From Verrucomicrobiales bacterium (GTDB lineage: Bacteria > Verrucomicrobiota > Verrucomicrobiia > Limisphaerales > J093): 64,000 nucleotides of DNA. The DNA is taken from contig JACKPW010000001.1 of NCBI GenBank assembly GCA_024233215.1, positions 682,001-746,000 on the forward strand, in the 5' to 3' direction. Under the pieces are notes generated by a model. The model saw nothing but the letters and a program-made list of their open reading frames with translations. It did not search any database and had not been told where the DNA came from. Both the position numbers and the translations under genes were made by a program. Below, piece after piece: positions 17,293-26,749 of the stretch; position 1 is the stretch's first letter; each line of letters opens with the position of its first letter.

Positions 17293-18660
17293 CTAATATT
17301 CCCGCAACCCCTTTTCTCCGGGCATCGGTACGGGATACACGCCACTCGCGTCCGCCAGCAACGGCGCCGGCCCGTCCAGGGTACACTGGTCCACGTTCGG
17401 CGCGAACTCGTGGTCGTGATTCAGCATCTCGTCGTACTCGACGACCTGGCCGGAATGCGCCGCCAACCGGCCCATCGACGTCACCATGCTGGCAATCGCC
17501 CCACGCTCGACCTCGTTGTACGGCTTGTCGTTCCGGATTGCGTCCATGAGGTCGTCCCACTCCGTTTGATAGGGATTTGGCTCCGGCTGTGGGAAGGCCC
17601 ACAACATGCTTTGCCGGGTGATGTTCTGCCCGCTGAACAACCGGACCTTCCCGGGGGTGTGTGCCGAGGTGGAGACAATCGCCGAGCCTTTGGTGCCGTG
17701 GGCGTAGCTGGCGAATTCATTGTGGCAGTTGTTGATGTGCCGCCCGTTGAACCAGAGCTTCGTCCCGTCGGCGAACGTGTATTCCACCGAGTAACTGTCG
17801 AAGTTCTGGTCCACGGAACTGCCCCGGACATGGCGTCCTCCCACGGCGTGGGCACGCACCGGCCAGGCGCCCTTCATCCAGCAGCACTCGTCGATCTGGT
17901 GAATGTTGTAATCGCTGAACAAACCGCCGCTGGCCCACAGGAAGCTGTGGAACCGTCGCACCTGATGCATCAACTCGCTCGACCCGGCCTGGGGCATCCC
18001 GGTGGTCGCGGCCCGTCCGCCCGTGCGATAGGCCCGCAGCAGCATGAGATCCCCAATCTGGCCGTCCTTGATGCGCGCCAGCAGTTCCTGTCGTCCGCGA
18101 CAATGCCGCACCATCAACCCCACCCCCACCTTGAGGTTCTTCGCATCGGCTTCCTTCGCCAGCTTCAGCATGCGCCGCGTGGTGGGGCCATCCACGGTGA
18201 CCGGCTTCTCCATGAACACGTTCAACCCCTTCGCAACGGCGTAGGTAAAGTGGACCCAGCGGAACGCCGGGGGCGTGGCAAAGATGGCGACGTCCCCGGG
18301 CTTGAGGCAGTCCATCGCCTTCCTGTAGGCGTCGAAGCCCATGAACCGACGCTCCTCCGGCACGTCGACCTGATCGTTGTAGCGCTGGCGCAGTCCGGAA
18401 TAGCTGCGTGACATCTTGTCGTCGAAGACATCCGCCATTGCCACCAGCTTCACCGGCCCCTGCCGGGTCGAAAGCGCCTGACCCGCAGCGCCGGTGCCGC
18501 GTCCTCCACAGCCGATCAGCGCCACTTGAATGGTCTCGTCCGACGCCGCATGCACCCGCGGCAGGGCACCACCCGCCAGGGCGGAAACAGCGGCCAACCG
18601 GCTGCCGTTCACGATGAAATCACGACGCGACGTACCCGGCGATGTATTGGAGTTGCTCAT
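17293..18660 (-). CDS. Gfo/Idh/MocA family oxidoreductase with Tat leader
   Basis: Predicted 455-aa NAD(P)-dependent oxidoreductase. A Tat-type leader (TSRRDFIVNGSRLAAVSALA) precedes the Rossmann fold IQVALIGCGGRGTGAA. The family lysine motif is present as VFMEKPVTVDGPTTRRML, and the C-terminal alpha/beta domain includes GLFSDYNIHQIDECCWMKG. Exported members of this family act on sugars or sugar acids in Planctomycetota, Verrucomicrobiota and Bacteroidota, with cofactor bound before export. The substrate cannot be told from sequence. The frame extends to 18825, but the ATG at 18660 gives the leader. Downstream of it on the minus strand comes the HzsA-related gene, after a 538-bp gap, so they are probably separate units. 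Confidence 0.9.
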   Translation of the reverse strand: MSNSNTSPGTSRRDFIVNGSRLAAVSALAGGALPRVHAASDETIQVALIGCGGRGTGAAGQALSTRQGPVKLVAMADVFDDKMSRSYSGLRQRYNDQVDVPEERRFMGFDAYRKAMDCLKPGDVAIFATPPAFRWVHFTYAVAKGLNVFMEKPVTVDGPTTRRMLKLAKEADAKNLKVGVGLMVRHCRGRQELLARIKDGQIGDLMLLRAYRTGGRAATTGMPQAGSSELMHQVRRFHSFLWASGGLFSDYNIHQIDECCWMKGAWPVRAHAVGGRHVRGSSVDQNFDSYSVEYTFADGTKLWFNGRHINNCHNEFASYAHGTKGSAIVSTSAHTPGKVRLFSGQNITRQSMLWAFPQPEPNPYQTEWDDLMDAIRNDKPYNEVERGAIASMVTSMGRLAAHSGQVVEYDEMLNHDHEFAPNVDQCTLDGPAPLLADASGVYPVPMPGEKGLREY

Positions 18661-18739
18661 AGGGAAGACATCCTTCCGGCGCCACGACAAGCTGTCAATC
18701 CGCGATCCAAGACTACCGCCCCCTTTCTCTCCTCCGCAT

Positions 18740-20299
18740 TCAGGACCTGATCTCACGGTCGCTCCCGGCCCCGGGAGCCTTCGAACGCCAGGCCCGGACG
18801 CACGCAACCGACAGGCAGACCGCACACAGGAAGAAGAACAGCGCGTGCGGCGTGCGGATGGTCCAGGGCTGCCACGGCCACGGATATCGGAAGAAGGCGA
18901 AGTTGAGTCCGAAGTACGCCCACGTCACCAATAGCAACACCGGCGCGAGCACGACCGCCGCCCTCGTCCCCTGCCGCCCCTGCCGGGCCGCCCACCAGGT
19001 CGCCGCAATGACCCATGTCAGTGGGAGCACCACGTACCACACCACTCCGGCGAATGGTGAAATCACCGCATTGTCGAAGGCCAGCGATTGCAGGGTCTTG
19101 CCCGCGATGGGGATCAGCGTGACCGGCAACAGCAGCAACCAAGGCCACCAGCGCCCGGCAGCCACCGCCACGATGGGGATCAACGCCAGCACCAGGCTGT
19201 AGTCCATGTAGAGATCACTGACCCACCACGATGCGAACTCCCCCACGACAACCAACGTCAAATGCACCGCCAGCCAGATCCACTCCCACGTCGCCGGCGC
19301 CTCGGGATTACCCGGGGCATTCCCTCCCCTCGGCGCTTCACCGGAGGCCGCGGGAAGCTGGATCAGGCGCCGGTGCCAGCAAAGCCCCAGCGCCACAAGC
19401 CCGCCCCAGACAAACCCGAACGTCGTCTCCATGAGGTTCCACCAGTTCAGGTGCGCGCTCAGCGGCGCCAGCCAACCCCGGTCGAACCACTCCGGGTGCC
19501 ACGCATGACCGGCCTGCAGGCACTGGCCCAGGGGAAAGCCCAAGGCGCCTCCCAGCACCCCCCAAAGCGCCATGCGCCACGCCAACCGGTCCCTTCGCCC
19601 CCAACCGACCCAGAGCGCCAGGCCCACCAGCGCCAGCCAGAGGCCGCCCCAAACCTCCCAGCGCGGACGCAATTCCGGCCCCGATTCCGGGAACCACTGC
19701 CACGTCGAGGAAAAGTAGATGGCCGGCAGTCGTCGCGCCGCCGGGTCATACGGGGAATTCAGCAACCAGACGCCCAGAAAGAACAACCCCAGCGCTGCCA
19801 GGATCGCGAGCAACAGTTCCCGGGGGCGATAGCGCACGCCACCCAACCCCATGCCGAGAAACAACCCGCCGAACCCGATCCAGGCACCGCCTTTCACCGC
19901 CGTGCCCAGCAGACCCCACGCCAGCGCGGCGTGATTACCGATCACCGGAGCGTTTTGGGTCAGACCCAGGGTCTGGCCATACGTCATGGAGCCGCCGATC
20001 CCGATGGCGATGGTTCCCCAGGCACAGGCCCGCGCCCCCAGAAACGCGTCCGCCTCCGGACACAAACGCACCACCAACACCAAAGTCACCAGCAACCCGG
20101 CGATCATCGCCCCCGTCTCGTGACCGTACTGCCCGCGGATCCCCCACCCCATGCCGCCCGCCATGGCCGACAACAGAACGGTCCAGAACACCGACACCAT
20201 TCGGCGGTGCTCAGAGAGATCGCCGGTCTCGGGAGTCGGCGGATGGGTGGACTCGGGACGCATTGCGGAAGCGTAATGACCCGGTGATTCGCTGGCCAT
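18740..20299 (-). CDS. Polytopic membrane protein of unknown function
   Basis: Predicted about 519-aa integral membrane protein with roughly a dozen hydrophobic segments, for example VFWTVLLSAMAGGMGWGIRG, MIAGLLVTLVLVVRLC, LLLAILAALGLFFLGVWLL and WIWLAVHLTLVVVGEFASWW. Glycine-rich loops such as GIRGQYGHETGAMIAG and GIGGSMTYGQTLG look conserved in character. I do not recognise a transporter or enzyme family with known function; similar proteins occur in related phyla as hypothetical. The start is either 20299 (MASESPG) or 20263 (MRPESTH); neither has a strong ribosome-binding site. It is divergent from the ABM-domain gene at 20399. Confidence 0.72.
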   Translation of the reverse strand: MASESPGHYASAMRPESTHPPTPETGDLSEHRRMVSVFWTVLLSAMAGGMGWGIRGQYGHETGAMIAGLLVTLVLVVRLCPEADAFLGARACAWGTIAIGIGGSMTYGQTLGLTQNAPVIGNHAALAWGLLGTAVKGGAWIGFGGLFLGMGLGGVRYRPRELLLAILAALGLFFLGVWLLNSPYDPAARRLPAIYFSSTWQWFPESGPELRPRWEVWGGLWLALVGLALWVGWGRRDRLAWRMALWGVLGGALGFPLGQCLQAGHAWHPEWFDRGWLAPLSAHLNWWNLMETTFGFVWGGLVALGLCWHRRLIQLPAASGEAPRGGNAPGNPEAPATWEWIWLAVHLTLVVVGEFASWWVSDLYMDYSLVLALIPIVAVAAGRWWPWLLLLPVTLIPIAGKTLQSLAFDNAVISPFAGVVWYVVLPLTWVIAATWWAARQGRQGTRAAVVLAPVLLLVTWAYFGLNFAFFRYPWPWQPWTIRTPHALFFFLCAVCLSVACVRAWRSKAPGAGSDREIRS

Positions 20300-20398
20300 C
20301 CCGGAAACACGCGTGAGAAGGAGCGAATCGGCCCAAGCCCGCCGCCTTGTGTCCGGGGCTTGCCGAATGCGCCGCGTCTCCCCAGCATCAGCGCACCT

Positions 20399-20770
20399 AT
20401 GATCGACCCGATGAAAGTTGTCAGCATCCATCCCTACTTCAGGATTCATCCCGGCAAGCTGGAGCAGGTCCGGCCCCTCCTCGCGGAACTCCTTCGCAAG
20501 ACCGGCGCCGAAACGGGCAACCTCTACTACGACTTCACCTTGTCCGGTGACGTCCTTTTCTGTCGCGAGGCCTACGTCGGTGCCGAAGGACTCCTGACCC
20601 ACGTGCAGAGCGTGGCAACCGAAGTGGGTGAAATGCTGAAGTGCGCGGACCTCATCCGCATCGAGGTCCACGGGCCCGCGGGGGAACTGGAGAAGCTCAG
20701 GGGCCCCCTCGCGGAGATGAATCCCGAGTGGTTCGTGTTCGAGTGCGGGGTGACGCGCGAGTCCCGCTAG
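20399..20770 (+). CDS. ABM-superfamily (antibiotic biosynthesis monooxygenase-like) protein
   Basis: Predicted 123-aa protein with the ferredoxin-like dimeric ABM pattern. A first strand (VVSIHPYFRIHPGKLEQV) leads into a helix (RPLLAELLRKTGAETGNLYY). Next come a strand with DFTLSGDVLFCREAYVGAEG and a helix beginning LLTHVQSVATEVGEMLKCAD. These small proteins act as quinol monooxygenases or as uncharacterised dimers; no catalytic assignment is possible here. The ATG at 20399 or the one at 20411 could be the start. Its stop codon overlaps by a few bases the end of the convergent glycosidase gene. Confidence 0.72.
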   Translation: MIDPMKVVSIHPYFRIHPGKLEQVRPLLAELLRKTGAETGNLYYDFTLSGDVLFCREAYVGAEGLLTHVQSVATEVGEMLKCADLIRIEVHGPAGELEKLRGPLAEMNPEWFVFECGVTRESR

Positions 20771-22866
20771 CGCACGGACTCCACGTTGTAGACGCGAACT
20801 TCGAACGGCTGCAGGGTCAACGACAGCGGCGTCCCGGCCTGCGCCGTCAACGCCGGCTTTCCGACGTCCTCCGGCCAGGGGCTCTTCAATCGAAACGTCC
20901 GGGGCGCCCCCACTGGCAACTCCAACGCGTCAGCCGGATCGATTTCAAAAGGGCGGACCGAATCATCCGGGTTTCGGAGCGAGAACGTGCCGCGCTCGCC
21001 GGACCACGCGGCCCATCCATAAACTTGGAGTTTACCGGGATCCCCGCCGATCCAGTGGGTGTCCACCAGCACGTCGGCGTGCTCGCGGGACCAGCGAGCC
21101 GCGTCCGCCAAAACCCGCCAGTCCTCCACCGTGAGTTTGTCCGGCTGGAGGTAGAGCTCCTGCAGCCCGGTGCCGCTGGCGAAGAACGCCCGCACGTCAT
21201 CCTTGAACCCCGCGGAATCAAACGTGGGATCGCCCGCCGAACCGTGGCGGGAATAGGCCACACCCTGGGTCATCAGAGAATTCAGGGGATACAACGGCCC
21301 CTTGCAGACGATGTTCCGATACGTCTCCTGATCGCGGTAGGTCAGCCATTGCTGCTGCCGCGTACCCTTGCCAGCGAGGCCCATGTCGCCGCCCTGCCGC
21401 CAGATCGAATCAGCGTGGCGCAACCAGAACGGCGACGGCCAGGAACCGGTCGTGAGGTTGATGTAGAGGTTCGGATCCGCCTGCCGCAACTCGCCCATCA
21501 ATCGTCGCATCGCCTCGGTATCGGCGAGATAACCCGCACTTCCGTTCGCATACATGCCACCGGCAATCCCATCGAACTTGAAGTGGTTCACGCCGTAGTC
21601 CCGGATCATCCGGACACACGCCTCCTTGAACGCAGCGTAGTACTTCGAGCCGGCCAGCGAAAAGCCGGTGGCGTTCGTCTCGTAACCCTGTGCCCGACCG
21701 AATTCCAGGCGCTGCCGTTTCGGTTCGCCATAGCCGCCAAAGGGCGAAAGCCACACGCCGAGATGCGTGCCATAGGAACGGCAAGCCTCCGCCAGGGGCG
21801 CGAACCCGTTCGGGAACCCGGCGTGGAACTGCCACAACGTACGCGGATCATCCCAACCATCGTCGAACACCAGGGCCTGCATCGGGAGGTCATGCGCCCG
21901 GATGAATCGCTCGCCGCAGAGCCGGATCGCCTCCAGGCAGTTGGTTTCATTCAGCGCAAAGGGCGACCACGCGATGTCGTACCAGGAGTTGTAGTGAAGA
22001 AACGGGCGAAACGGGTGGGCGCGTTCCTGCTCCAGGTAATACAGAAAGCCCCGTCGCATCTGGCCCGGTGGCGACACGCCAATCACGAAGCTCTGTGTCA
22101 ACGTCTGCCCCGGACACAGCATGGTCTCGCAGGGCACGCGGCAGATTATTCGTTCTGCCGCTCCCGGCATCGGACCGGCTTGCACTTCGTTGTGGGCGTG
22201 CGGGCTTTCGACCCCGAGGAAGAAGTCGCCGGCCACGACGGGGGAGCCTTCCACGCTCCCCCCGGCCCGTGCCTCCGCTGCCCGTCCCTCCGTCCAGCTG
22301 ACCTCCTTGATGGCCAGCTCGCCTTCAGTGGCGGAAAGCACAAGTTCCTGCCGCACTGCGTTGGCGTCATTGCGCAACACCGCCCGCCAAGTCACTTCCA
22401 ACCGACCGTCGGCGGAACGTAGTCTGAACAGGACACTCTTCCCCGCCCTCCTGGCCGCCGCCCGCGAGGCAGCGGGGTCACCCCGCAAATCCTCAAGTAT
22501 CGGACCGCCCACCACCTCCAGGCGCGAAGCCGGGAGGCGTTCGCCATCGCCCAGGACGACTTCGAACAGGTCACCGGTGAAGTGGATCTCGCCTCCGCAC
22601 CCGACGTCTTTCACCACCCACCCGCCCGGTCGCAATGGATCTTTCAGCTCCCAACGCGCCTGGAGAACGGCATTGTACAGCGTCAGGCACCCACCCCCTT
22701 CTACTTTGGCCACCCCGGGCGGAGTGCCGGGATACCGGACCATGGGGTGGAAAACAGCAAGGTCCTCCCTCGGGGTCGCGACCGCCGGCACGACCTCCCC
22801 GCGAGCAGCAACCGAACCGGCCAGCACCAGGGCCACCAGGAAGCTCCAACCAGACATCGGGTTCAC
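20767..22866 (-). CDS. GH36-like alpha-galactosidase family protein, secreted
   Basis: Predicted 699-aa exported glycosidase-like protein. A signal peptide (MSGWSFLVALVLAGSVAA) is followed by an N-terminal beta-sandwich. A TIM barrel typical of clan GH-D follows: LHYNSWYDIAWSPFALNE, QALVFDDGWDDPRTLW, LGVWLSPFGGYGEPK, and VNHFKFDGIAGG, whose aspartate (about residue 430) matches the expected nucleophile. NLYINLTTGSWPSPFWLRH follows. The C-terminus is a beta domain that reads LTLQPFEVRVYNVESVR. The likely activity is on alpha-galactosides, but this subgroup is often annotated only as GH36-like, so specificity is open. The start may be 22866 or the ATG nine bases later. It overlaps convergently with the preceding ABM-like gene. 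Confidence 0.82.
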   Translation of the reverse strand: MNPMSGWSFLVALVLAGSVAARGEVVPAVATPREDLAVFHPMVRYPGTPPGVAKVEGGGCLTLYNAVLQARWELKDPLRPGGWVVKDVGCGGEIHFTGDLFEVVLGDGERLPASRLEVVGGPILEDLRGDPAASRAAARRAGKSVLFRLRSADGRLEVTWRAVLRNDANAVRQELVLSATEGELAIKEVSWTEGRAAEARAGGSVEGSPVVAGDFFLGVESPHAHNEVQAGPMPGAAERIICRVPCETMLCPGQTLTQSFVIGVSPPGQMRRGFLYYLEQERAHPFRPFLHYNSWYDIAWSPFALNETNCLEAIRLCGERFIRAHDLPMQALVFDDGWDDPRTLWQFHAGFPNGFAPLAEACRSYGTHLGVWLSPFGGYGEPKRQRLEFGRAQGYETNATGFSLAGSKYYAAFKEACVRMIRDYGVNHFKFDGIAGGMYANGSAGYLADTEAMRRLMGELRQADPNLYINLTTGSWPSPFWLRHADSIWRQGGDMGLAGKGTRQQQWLTYRDQETYRNIVCKGPLYPLNSLMTQGVAYSRHGSAGDPTFDSAGFKDDVRAFFASGTGLQELYLQPDKLTVEDWRVLADAARWSREHADVLVDTHWIGGDPGKLQVYGWAAWSGERGTFSLRNPDDSVRPFEIDPADALELPVGAPRTFRLKSPWPEDVGKPALTAQAGTPLSLTLQPFEVRVYNVESVR

Positions 22867-23043
22867 GAACGGACTATGAGGCTCTGATCGCCCGATACCA
22901 CTTCAAAACCGGCCGGACTGCGGTGGTTGAGCCGGGCAATGTGAGTGACGGAATCCATCACGACCACCTCGCACGAGGCCGTTCATTCGCGCCGGACAAC
23001 CGGACATTTGGCGTCAGTTCTCCAGACCTCCCCAACCCGGTCC

Positions 23044-23784
23044 TCATTCCCACGAAAAGCCACGCACCACCTTGACCAGTGCGCGGCGCACCCGCCGGTA
23101 CACTGCTTCCGGATCGCGGACTTCGGCCTCGCTGAAACGGGGCAACAGGATCACCCGATCCCGACCGAGACGCCTTCGCAGCAGGCTCACGTTCGACCGC
23201 TGACTCCCATCCGGAACCAGCGGTTCCAGCAGGGCGAGCCGGGCCCGTGGCCGCACCCGCCGGGATAATGCCTCCCAGACCAGCAGACTCTGGTTAATCG
23301 CCCCGAGTCGGTTGGGACAGACCACCACCGGGATTGCCCGCAAGGCACGGATCAGATCCCGGCTGTCGAAGTCCTCCCCCAACGGACTCAGCAAACCGCC
23401 TGCGCCTTCCACCACGGTCACCTCATGGCACCGGGCAAGCCGACGAATGTGGGTCAGCACCCGGGTCAGCGTCACGGTCTTCCCGGCCCGCCGGGCGGCG
23501 ACCGCCGGGGCCAGCGCAGCCGAAAAGGACCACGGATTCACGGCGTCCAAACCCAGCACACCCCCCGCCGCGGCCTGCAAGGCAATGGCATCCTCCCGAC
23601 CTCCCGAGCAAACCGGCTTCAGGCCGATCGCGTCGATTCCCGCCCCGCGCAATGCCCGGACCAGAAGGCCCGCCACCACTGTCTTGCCGACGCCGGTGTC
23701 GGTGCCGGTGACCACCAGCACGCGGCCCGAAGGGAAAGGCGGACCGGGATCGGCGAGGGTTGCTCGCGGGCGTTTCGGGGGCAT
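23044..23784 (-). CDS. bioD: Dethiobiotin synthetase
   Basis: Predicted 246-aa ATP-dependent enzyme that closes the ureido ring of 7,8-diaminopelargonic acid with CO2 to form dethiobiotin, the penultimate step of biotin synthesis, in the cytoplasm. The P-loop VVTGTDTGVGKTVVAGLL (residues about 24-41), the lysine motif IGLKPVCSGGREDA and the magnesium/substrate loop VVEGAGGLLSPLGEDF are all present. The C-terminus RVRRALVKVVRGFSWE is compatible with the family. No other bio gene is adjacent: its neighbours are a glycosidase and a Xaa-Pro peptidase, so the pathway must be completed from other loci. It lies 41 bp downstream of the peptidase gene on the same strand and may be cotranscribed with it. 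Confidence 0.9.
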   Translation of the reverse strand: MPPKRPRATLADPGPPFPSGRVLVVTGTDTGVGKTVVAGLLVRALRGAGIDAIGLKPVCSGGREDAIALQAAAGGVLGLDAVNPWSFSAALAPAVAARRAGKTVTLTRVLTHIRRLARCHEVTVVEGAGGLLSPLGEDFDSRDLIRALRAIPVVVCPNRLGAINQSLLVWEALSRRVRPRARLALLEPLVPDGSQRSNVSLLRRRLGRDRVILLPRFSEAEVRDPEAVYRRVRRALVKVVRGFSWE

Positions 23785-23801
23785 CGGCTGCTGGCGTGGG
23801 C

Positions 23802-23828
23802 GATGCGCGGACTGACGTCCGCGGCTAC
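23802..23828. repeat. 26-bp hairpin repeat (family B), copy 1
   Basis: The sequence ATGCGCGGACTGACGTCCGCGGCTAC contains the perfect hairpin GCGGAC-TGAC-GTCCGC. An identical copy lies between the two Y RNAs at 30687-30712, and a diverged inverted one near 38842-38870. Here it provides the stop codon of the Xaa-Pro aminopeptidase gene (23825-23827). Confidence 0.8.
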
Positions 23829-25138
23829 CGGGGTCTGGCCTTGCGACCGCCTGCCCCGTTCATGAGTGCCTCCACTTCCTCGGGCTCAACCGGTATGTCC
23901 GCCATCAGGTCGACCGGTCCCTTCTCCGTGACCAGAACGTCGTTCTCCAACCGGACGCCGAAGCCTTCCTCGGGAATGTAGATCCCGGGCTCCACCGTGA
24001 GCACCCAACCCGGCGCGAACGGCTCACTCATGAATCCGACGTCATGGACATCGAGTCCGAGCACGTGGCCCAGGCCGTGCATGAAATAGCGCTTGAGCGC
24101 GGGGTTCTTGGGATCCTGGTTGCGAATGTCGCGCGGCTTGAGCAAACCGAGTTTCAGGAGTTCCTCCTGGATCATGGCCTCCGCCTCCTTCTGCCACTCG
24201 CGATGGAGCTTGCCGGGCACGCAGGCCTGGATCATCGCCCGCATCACCCGCAGCACGGACCGGTAGACCTGCTTCTGCCGGCGGCTGAACTTCCCGCTCA
24301 CCGGCAGCGTGCGCGTGAGGTCCGAGTTGTAGTTCCCATAGCTCGCCGCCACGTCCAACAACACCACGTCCCCCTTGCGGCAGACCGCATCGTTGCGCAG
24401 GTAGTGCAGCACGCAGGAGTTGCCCCCGGCGGCGATGATCGGCGGATAGGCGAACTTCGCGCCTTCCCGGATGAACGCGTGCGCAAACTCCGCCTCGATC
24501 TCCATCTCATTCACCCCCGGCTGGACGAACTTGGCGGCACGCAGAAATCCCTGTCGCGTAATCCGGGACGCCCGCTTGATCAGCTCCACCTCCTCCGGGC
24601 TCTTCACCACGCGCAGCGCATGCATCAAACGCGCCAGGCGATGATACCGATGCAGCGGATAGCGCCGCTGACATTCGCGAACGAACCGGGCATCGCGTGT
24701 CTCCACCTCCACCACCGCGCGCCGATGCTCGTTGCTGTTAAGATAGACGTGTTCGACCTCGCACATGAGTTGGTGCAGGACGGTCGGGAACTCACCAAGC
24801 CAGCGAATCTCCTTGATACCCGACAGCCTCGTCGCTTCGTCGCGGTCCAGCTTGTGTCCTTCCCAGGTGAGCAAATGGGGATTCGGTTCGCGCAGGAAAA
24901 GGATCTCGCGCTGAGACTCGTCCACCGCATCAGGCGCAAGCACCAGGATGCTCTCCTCCTGCTCCACGCCGCTGAGATGGAACAGGTCGGAGTTCGGCAC
25001 CATGACGAGCGTGCCATCGGCGTTCGCCGGAAGAACGTCATTCGCGTTCACGACGACCAGCGAATTGGCGTGCAGCAGGCGGCGCAGCCGGTCGCGGTTG
25101 CGTTTGAACAGGCTCGGGTTTATCGGGGCGTGTCTCAT
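23825..25138 (-). CDS. pepP: Xaa-Pro aminopeptidase (M24B family)
   Basis: Predicted 437-aa cytoplasmic metallopeptidase that removes N-terminal residues before proline. An N-terminal creatinase-like domain (residues about 1-170) leads into the pita-bread fold. The five metal ligands can be placed: two aspartates in LLDVAASYGNYNSDLTRTLP, the histidine in MHGLGHVLGLDVHDVG, the glutamate in LTVEPGIYIPEEGFG and the last glutamate in VRLENDVLVTEKG. Family length and order are normal. The stop codon lies inside a dispersed 26-bp hairpin repeat. It is the first gene of a possible two-gene unit with bioD, and 84 bp separate it from the upstream unknown gene. Confidence 0.9.
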   Translation of the reverse strand: MRHAPINPSLFKRNRDRLRRLLHANSLVVVNANDVLPANADGTLVMVPNSDLFHLSGVEQEESILVLAPDAVDESQREILFLREPNPHLLTWEGHKLDRDEATRLSGIKEIRWLGEFPTVLHQLMCEVEHVYLNSNEHRRAVVEVETRDARFVRECQRRYPLHRYHRLARLMHALRVVKSPEEVELIKRASRITRQGFLRAAKFVQPGVNEMEIEAEFAHAFIREGAKFAYPPIIAAGGNSCVLHYLRNDAVCRKGDVVLLDVAASYGNYNSDLTRTLPVSGKFSRRQKQVYRSVLRVMRAMIQACVPGKLHREWQKEAEAMIQEELLKLGLLKPRDIRNQDPKNPALKRYFMHGLGHVLGLDVHDVGFMSEPFAPGWVLTVEPGIYIPEEGFGVRLENDVLVTEKGPVDLMADIPVEPEEVEALMNGAGGRKARPR

Positions 25139-25222
25139 GCGTGTGTGCGCTGGTGTGGTGGTGTCGCGGCTGACCGCGCAGCAGGGGATGTCAAATACGG
25201 GCCTGCCACCGGGTTTTGTAGG

Positions 25223-26749
25223 CTAATCGACCGGATACGTCCACACCCAGTCGCAGTCCTCGGCCCAAGTGTTCACCAACCGGTCCTTGTAGAAGACCAG
25301 CTTCCCGCCATCGTCCCGGCCGTTGCGACCGACCGAGTAAAGCACGAACCGGCCGTCGTCGGTACGTTGATAGTGCAGATCACCCCCGCCGGCGGGATCT
25401 GGCGGGATCGCGTCAATGAACTCCGGCACCAGGGCCGCCAGTTCCCCGGGATAATCACCGGCAGCCAACCGATACCGTTCCAGCACGCAGGCCAGGCGGG
25501 CCATCGCCACCCAGGCCTGGGTCTCGGCAAACGAGAGCACCGCCCGACCGCTGGCGGAACCGCCCCACGTGAACACGTGCAACAGCAATGCGTCGGACAA
25601 TCCCGTCTCCCGCTCGTCTTCCTGCCGGATCCACTCACCCACCGCAGCCACGTCAAGAAACCCCTGAGTGGTGTCGAGCGGGGGCAGGAAGGTCTTCTGG
25701 TACAGTCGCGCCAGGGCGAGCTGATTGTGCCGAAACAGGGCATCGGGAGTCCATCGCCAGGAACTGAAGTCGTGATCCTCGCCAAATTGCATGGAGAAGC
25801 AGTCTTCCGGCGACCGGATCAGCGCGTCCAGCAGGTCCAACCAGTCCGCCCGCTCCGCGCGCAGACACCGTGCGCCTTCGGTCATAAGATCGATGACACC
25901 CAGCCACAACTCTATCTCCTTGATCTGGCCCTCCTCCCACTGATGCCGGGCAAGCCCCTCCCAGACTGGCTCGATGCTCAACCGCAACAGCGCGTTCCGG
26001 ACGAGTCCACTCCACATCGAGGGCTCGGATCGGAATAGGCCGCTCACGTTCAAGCCCGTTCGAATGTCGGCCAGCGCGCCGTCCACATCACCCGTTCGCA
26101 GGCGCGCCAACGCCCGCGCCCGAAAGGCCGCCCCCACTCGTCTGACCGTCCCCCAAAGCGACGGGGACTCCGGAAAGAGGGCCGGATTCAGCCCTCGCCA
26201 CACGACCATGCTGGGCCTGCGGGAGGCCAGTTCCAGTTCCGCCATCGCGGTATCGTGGAGCTCGAAGACCTTGAGCAGACCAGCAGCGGTGTTCGTCCTC
26301 GAATTCTCCAACATCATCCGGACTTCCATCGGGGCGGCGTCGGGGAACCGACGGAATCGATCCTCCACCACCCCGATACGCGCGAACTCGGCTCCTTGGA
26401 ACTTGGTCCGTCGCTCGACAACATCCTCCAGCCAGACGAAAAGCCCTTGCGCCCTCCTCGCTGCGTCCGGGTCTTCATACGCCATGCACCAGTTGGTGGT
26501 GTCAAAGTGCCAGCCCAACAACGGCGCCAGCAACGGCGTGGCCGCAAAGTTCTCCGCATCCGGAGCCGCGGCCGGCAGAAAGGCTGCGCGGTCGAAGCGT
26601 TCCCCCTTCGCCTCCCATTCCTTCTTATACTCCTCCCAGGTCCGCCGGCTTCGCCCATTTTCGAATAGAATTGCCACCAGCGGGAACAGCATCACGCCCA
26701 GGCCGAAGAGCCGGATCAACGAGGAGCGGTGGCGGTTCGTGTCTGTCAT
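25223..26749 (-). CDS. Membrane-anchored protein of unknown function (508 aa)
   Basis: I do not recognise this protein. It starts with a positively charged stretch and one hydrophobic segment (LIRLFGLGVMLFPLVAILFE), suggesting a single N-terminal membrane anchor with the rest outside the cytoplasm. The body is mostly helical, with many tryptophans and repeat-like helices (ARALARLRTGDVDGALADIR resembles a TPR helix pair). The C-terminus, LVPEFIDAIPPDPAGGGDLH and VLYSVGRNGRDDGGKLV, matches the tail that I associate with many hypothetical proteins of this phylum, related to pseudopilin-like C-terminal motifs. The start at 26749 is supported by the anchor. No functional partner is evident. Confidence 0.7.
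   Translation of the reverse strand: MTDTNRHRSSLIRLFGLGVMLFPLVAILFENGRSRRTWEEYKKEWEAKGERFDRAAFLPAAAPDAENFAATPLLAPLLGWHFDTTNWCMAYEDPDAARRAQGLFVWLEDVVERRTKFQGAEFARIGVVEDRFRRFPDAAPMEVRMMLENSRTNTAAGLLKVFELHDTAMAELELASRRPSMVVWRGLNPALFPESPSLWGTVRRVGAAFRARALARLRTGDVDGALADIRTGLNVSGLFRSEPSMWSGLVRNALLRLSIEPVWEGLARHQWEEGQIKEIELWLGVIDLMTEGARCLRAERADWLDLLDALIRSPEDCFSMQFGEDHDFSSWRWTPDALFRHNQLALARLYQKTFLPPLDTTQGFLDVAAVGEWIRQEDERETGLSDALLLHVFTWGGSASGRAVLSFAETQAWVAMARLACVLERYRLAAGDYPGELAALVPEFIDAIPPDPAGGGDLHYQRTDDGRFVLYSVGRNGRDDGGKLVFYKDRLVNTWAEDCDWVWTYPVD

Noticed and set aside
20641..22422. A 593-aa plus-strand ORF over the glycosidase gene.
   Set aside because: Arg/Pro-rich translation without motifs; the minus-strand frame has the GH36-like barrel.
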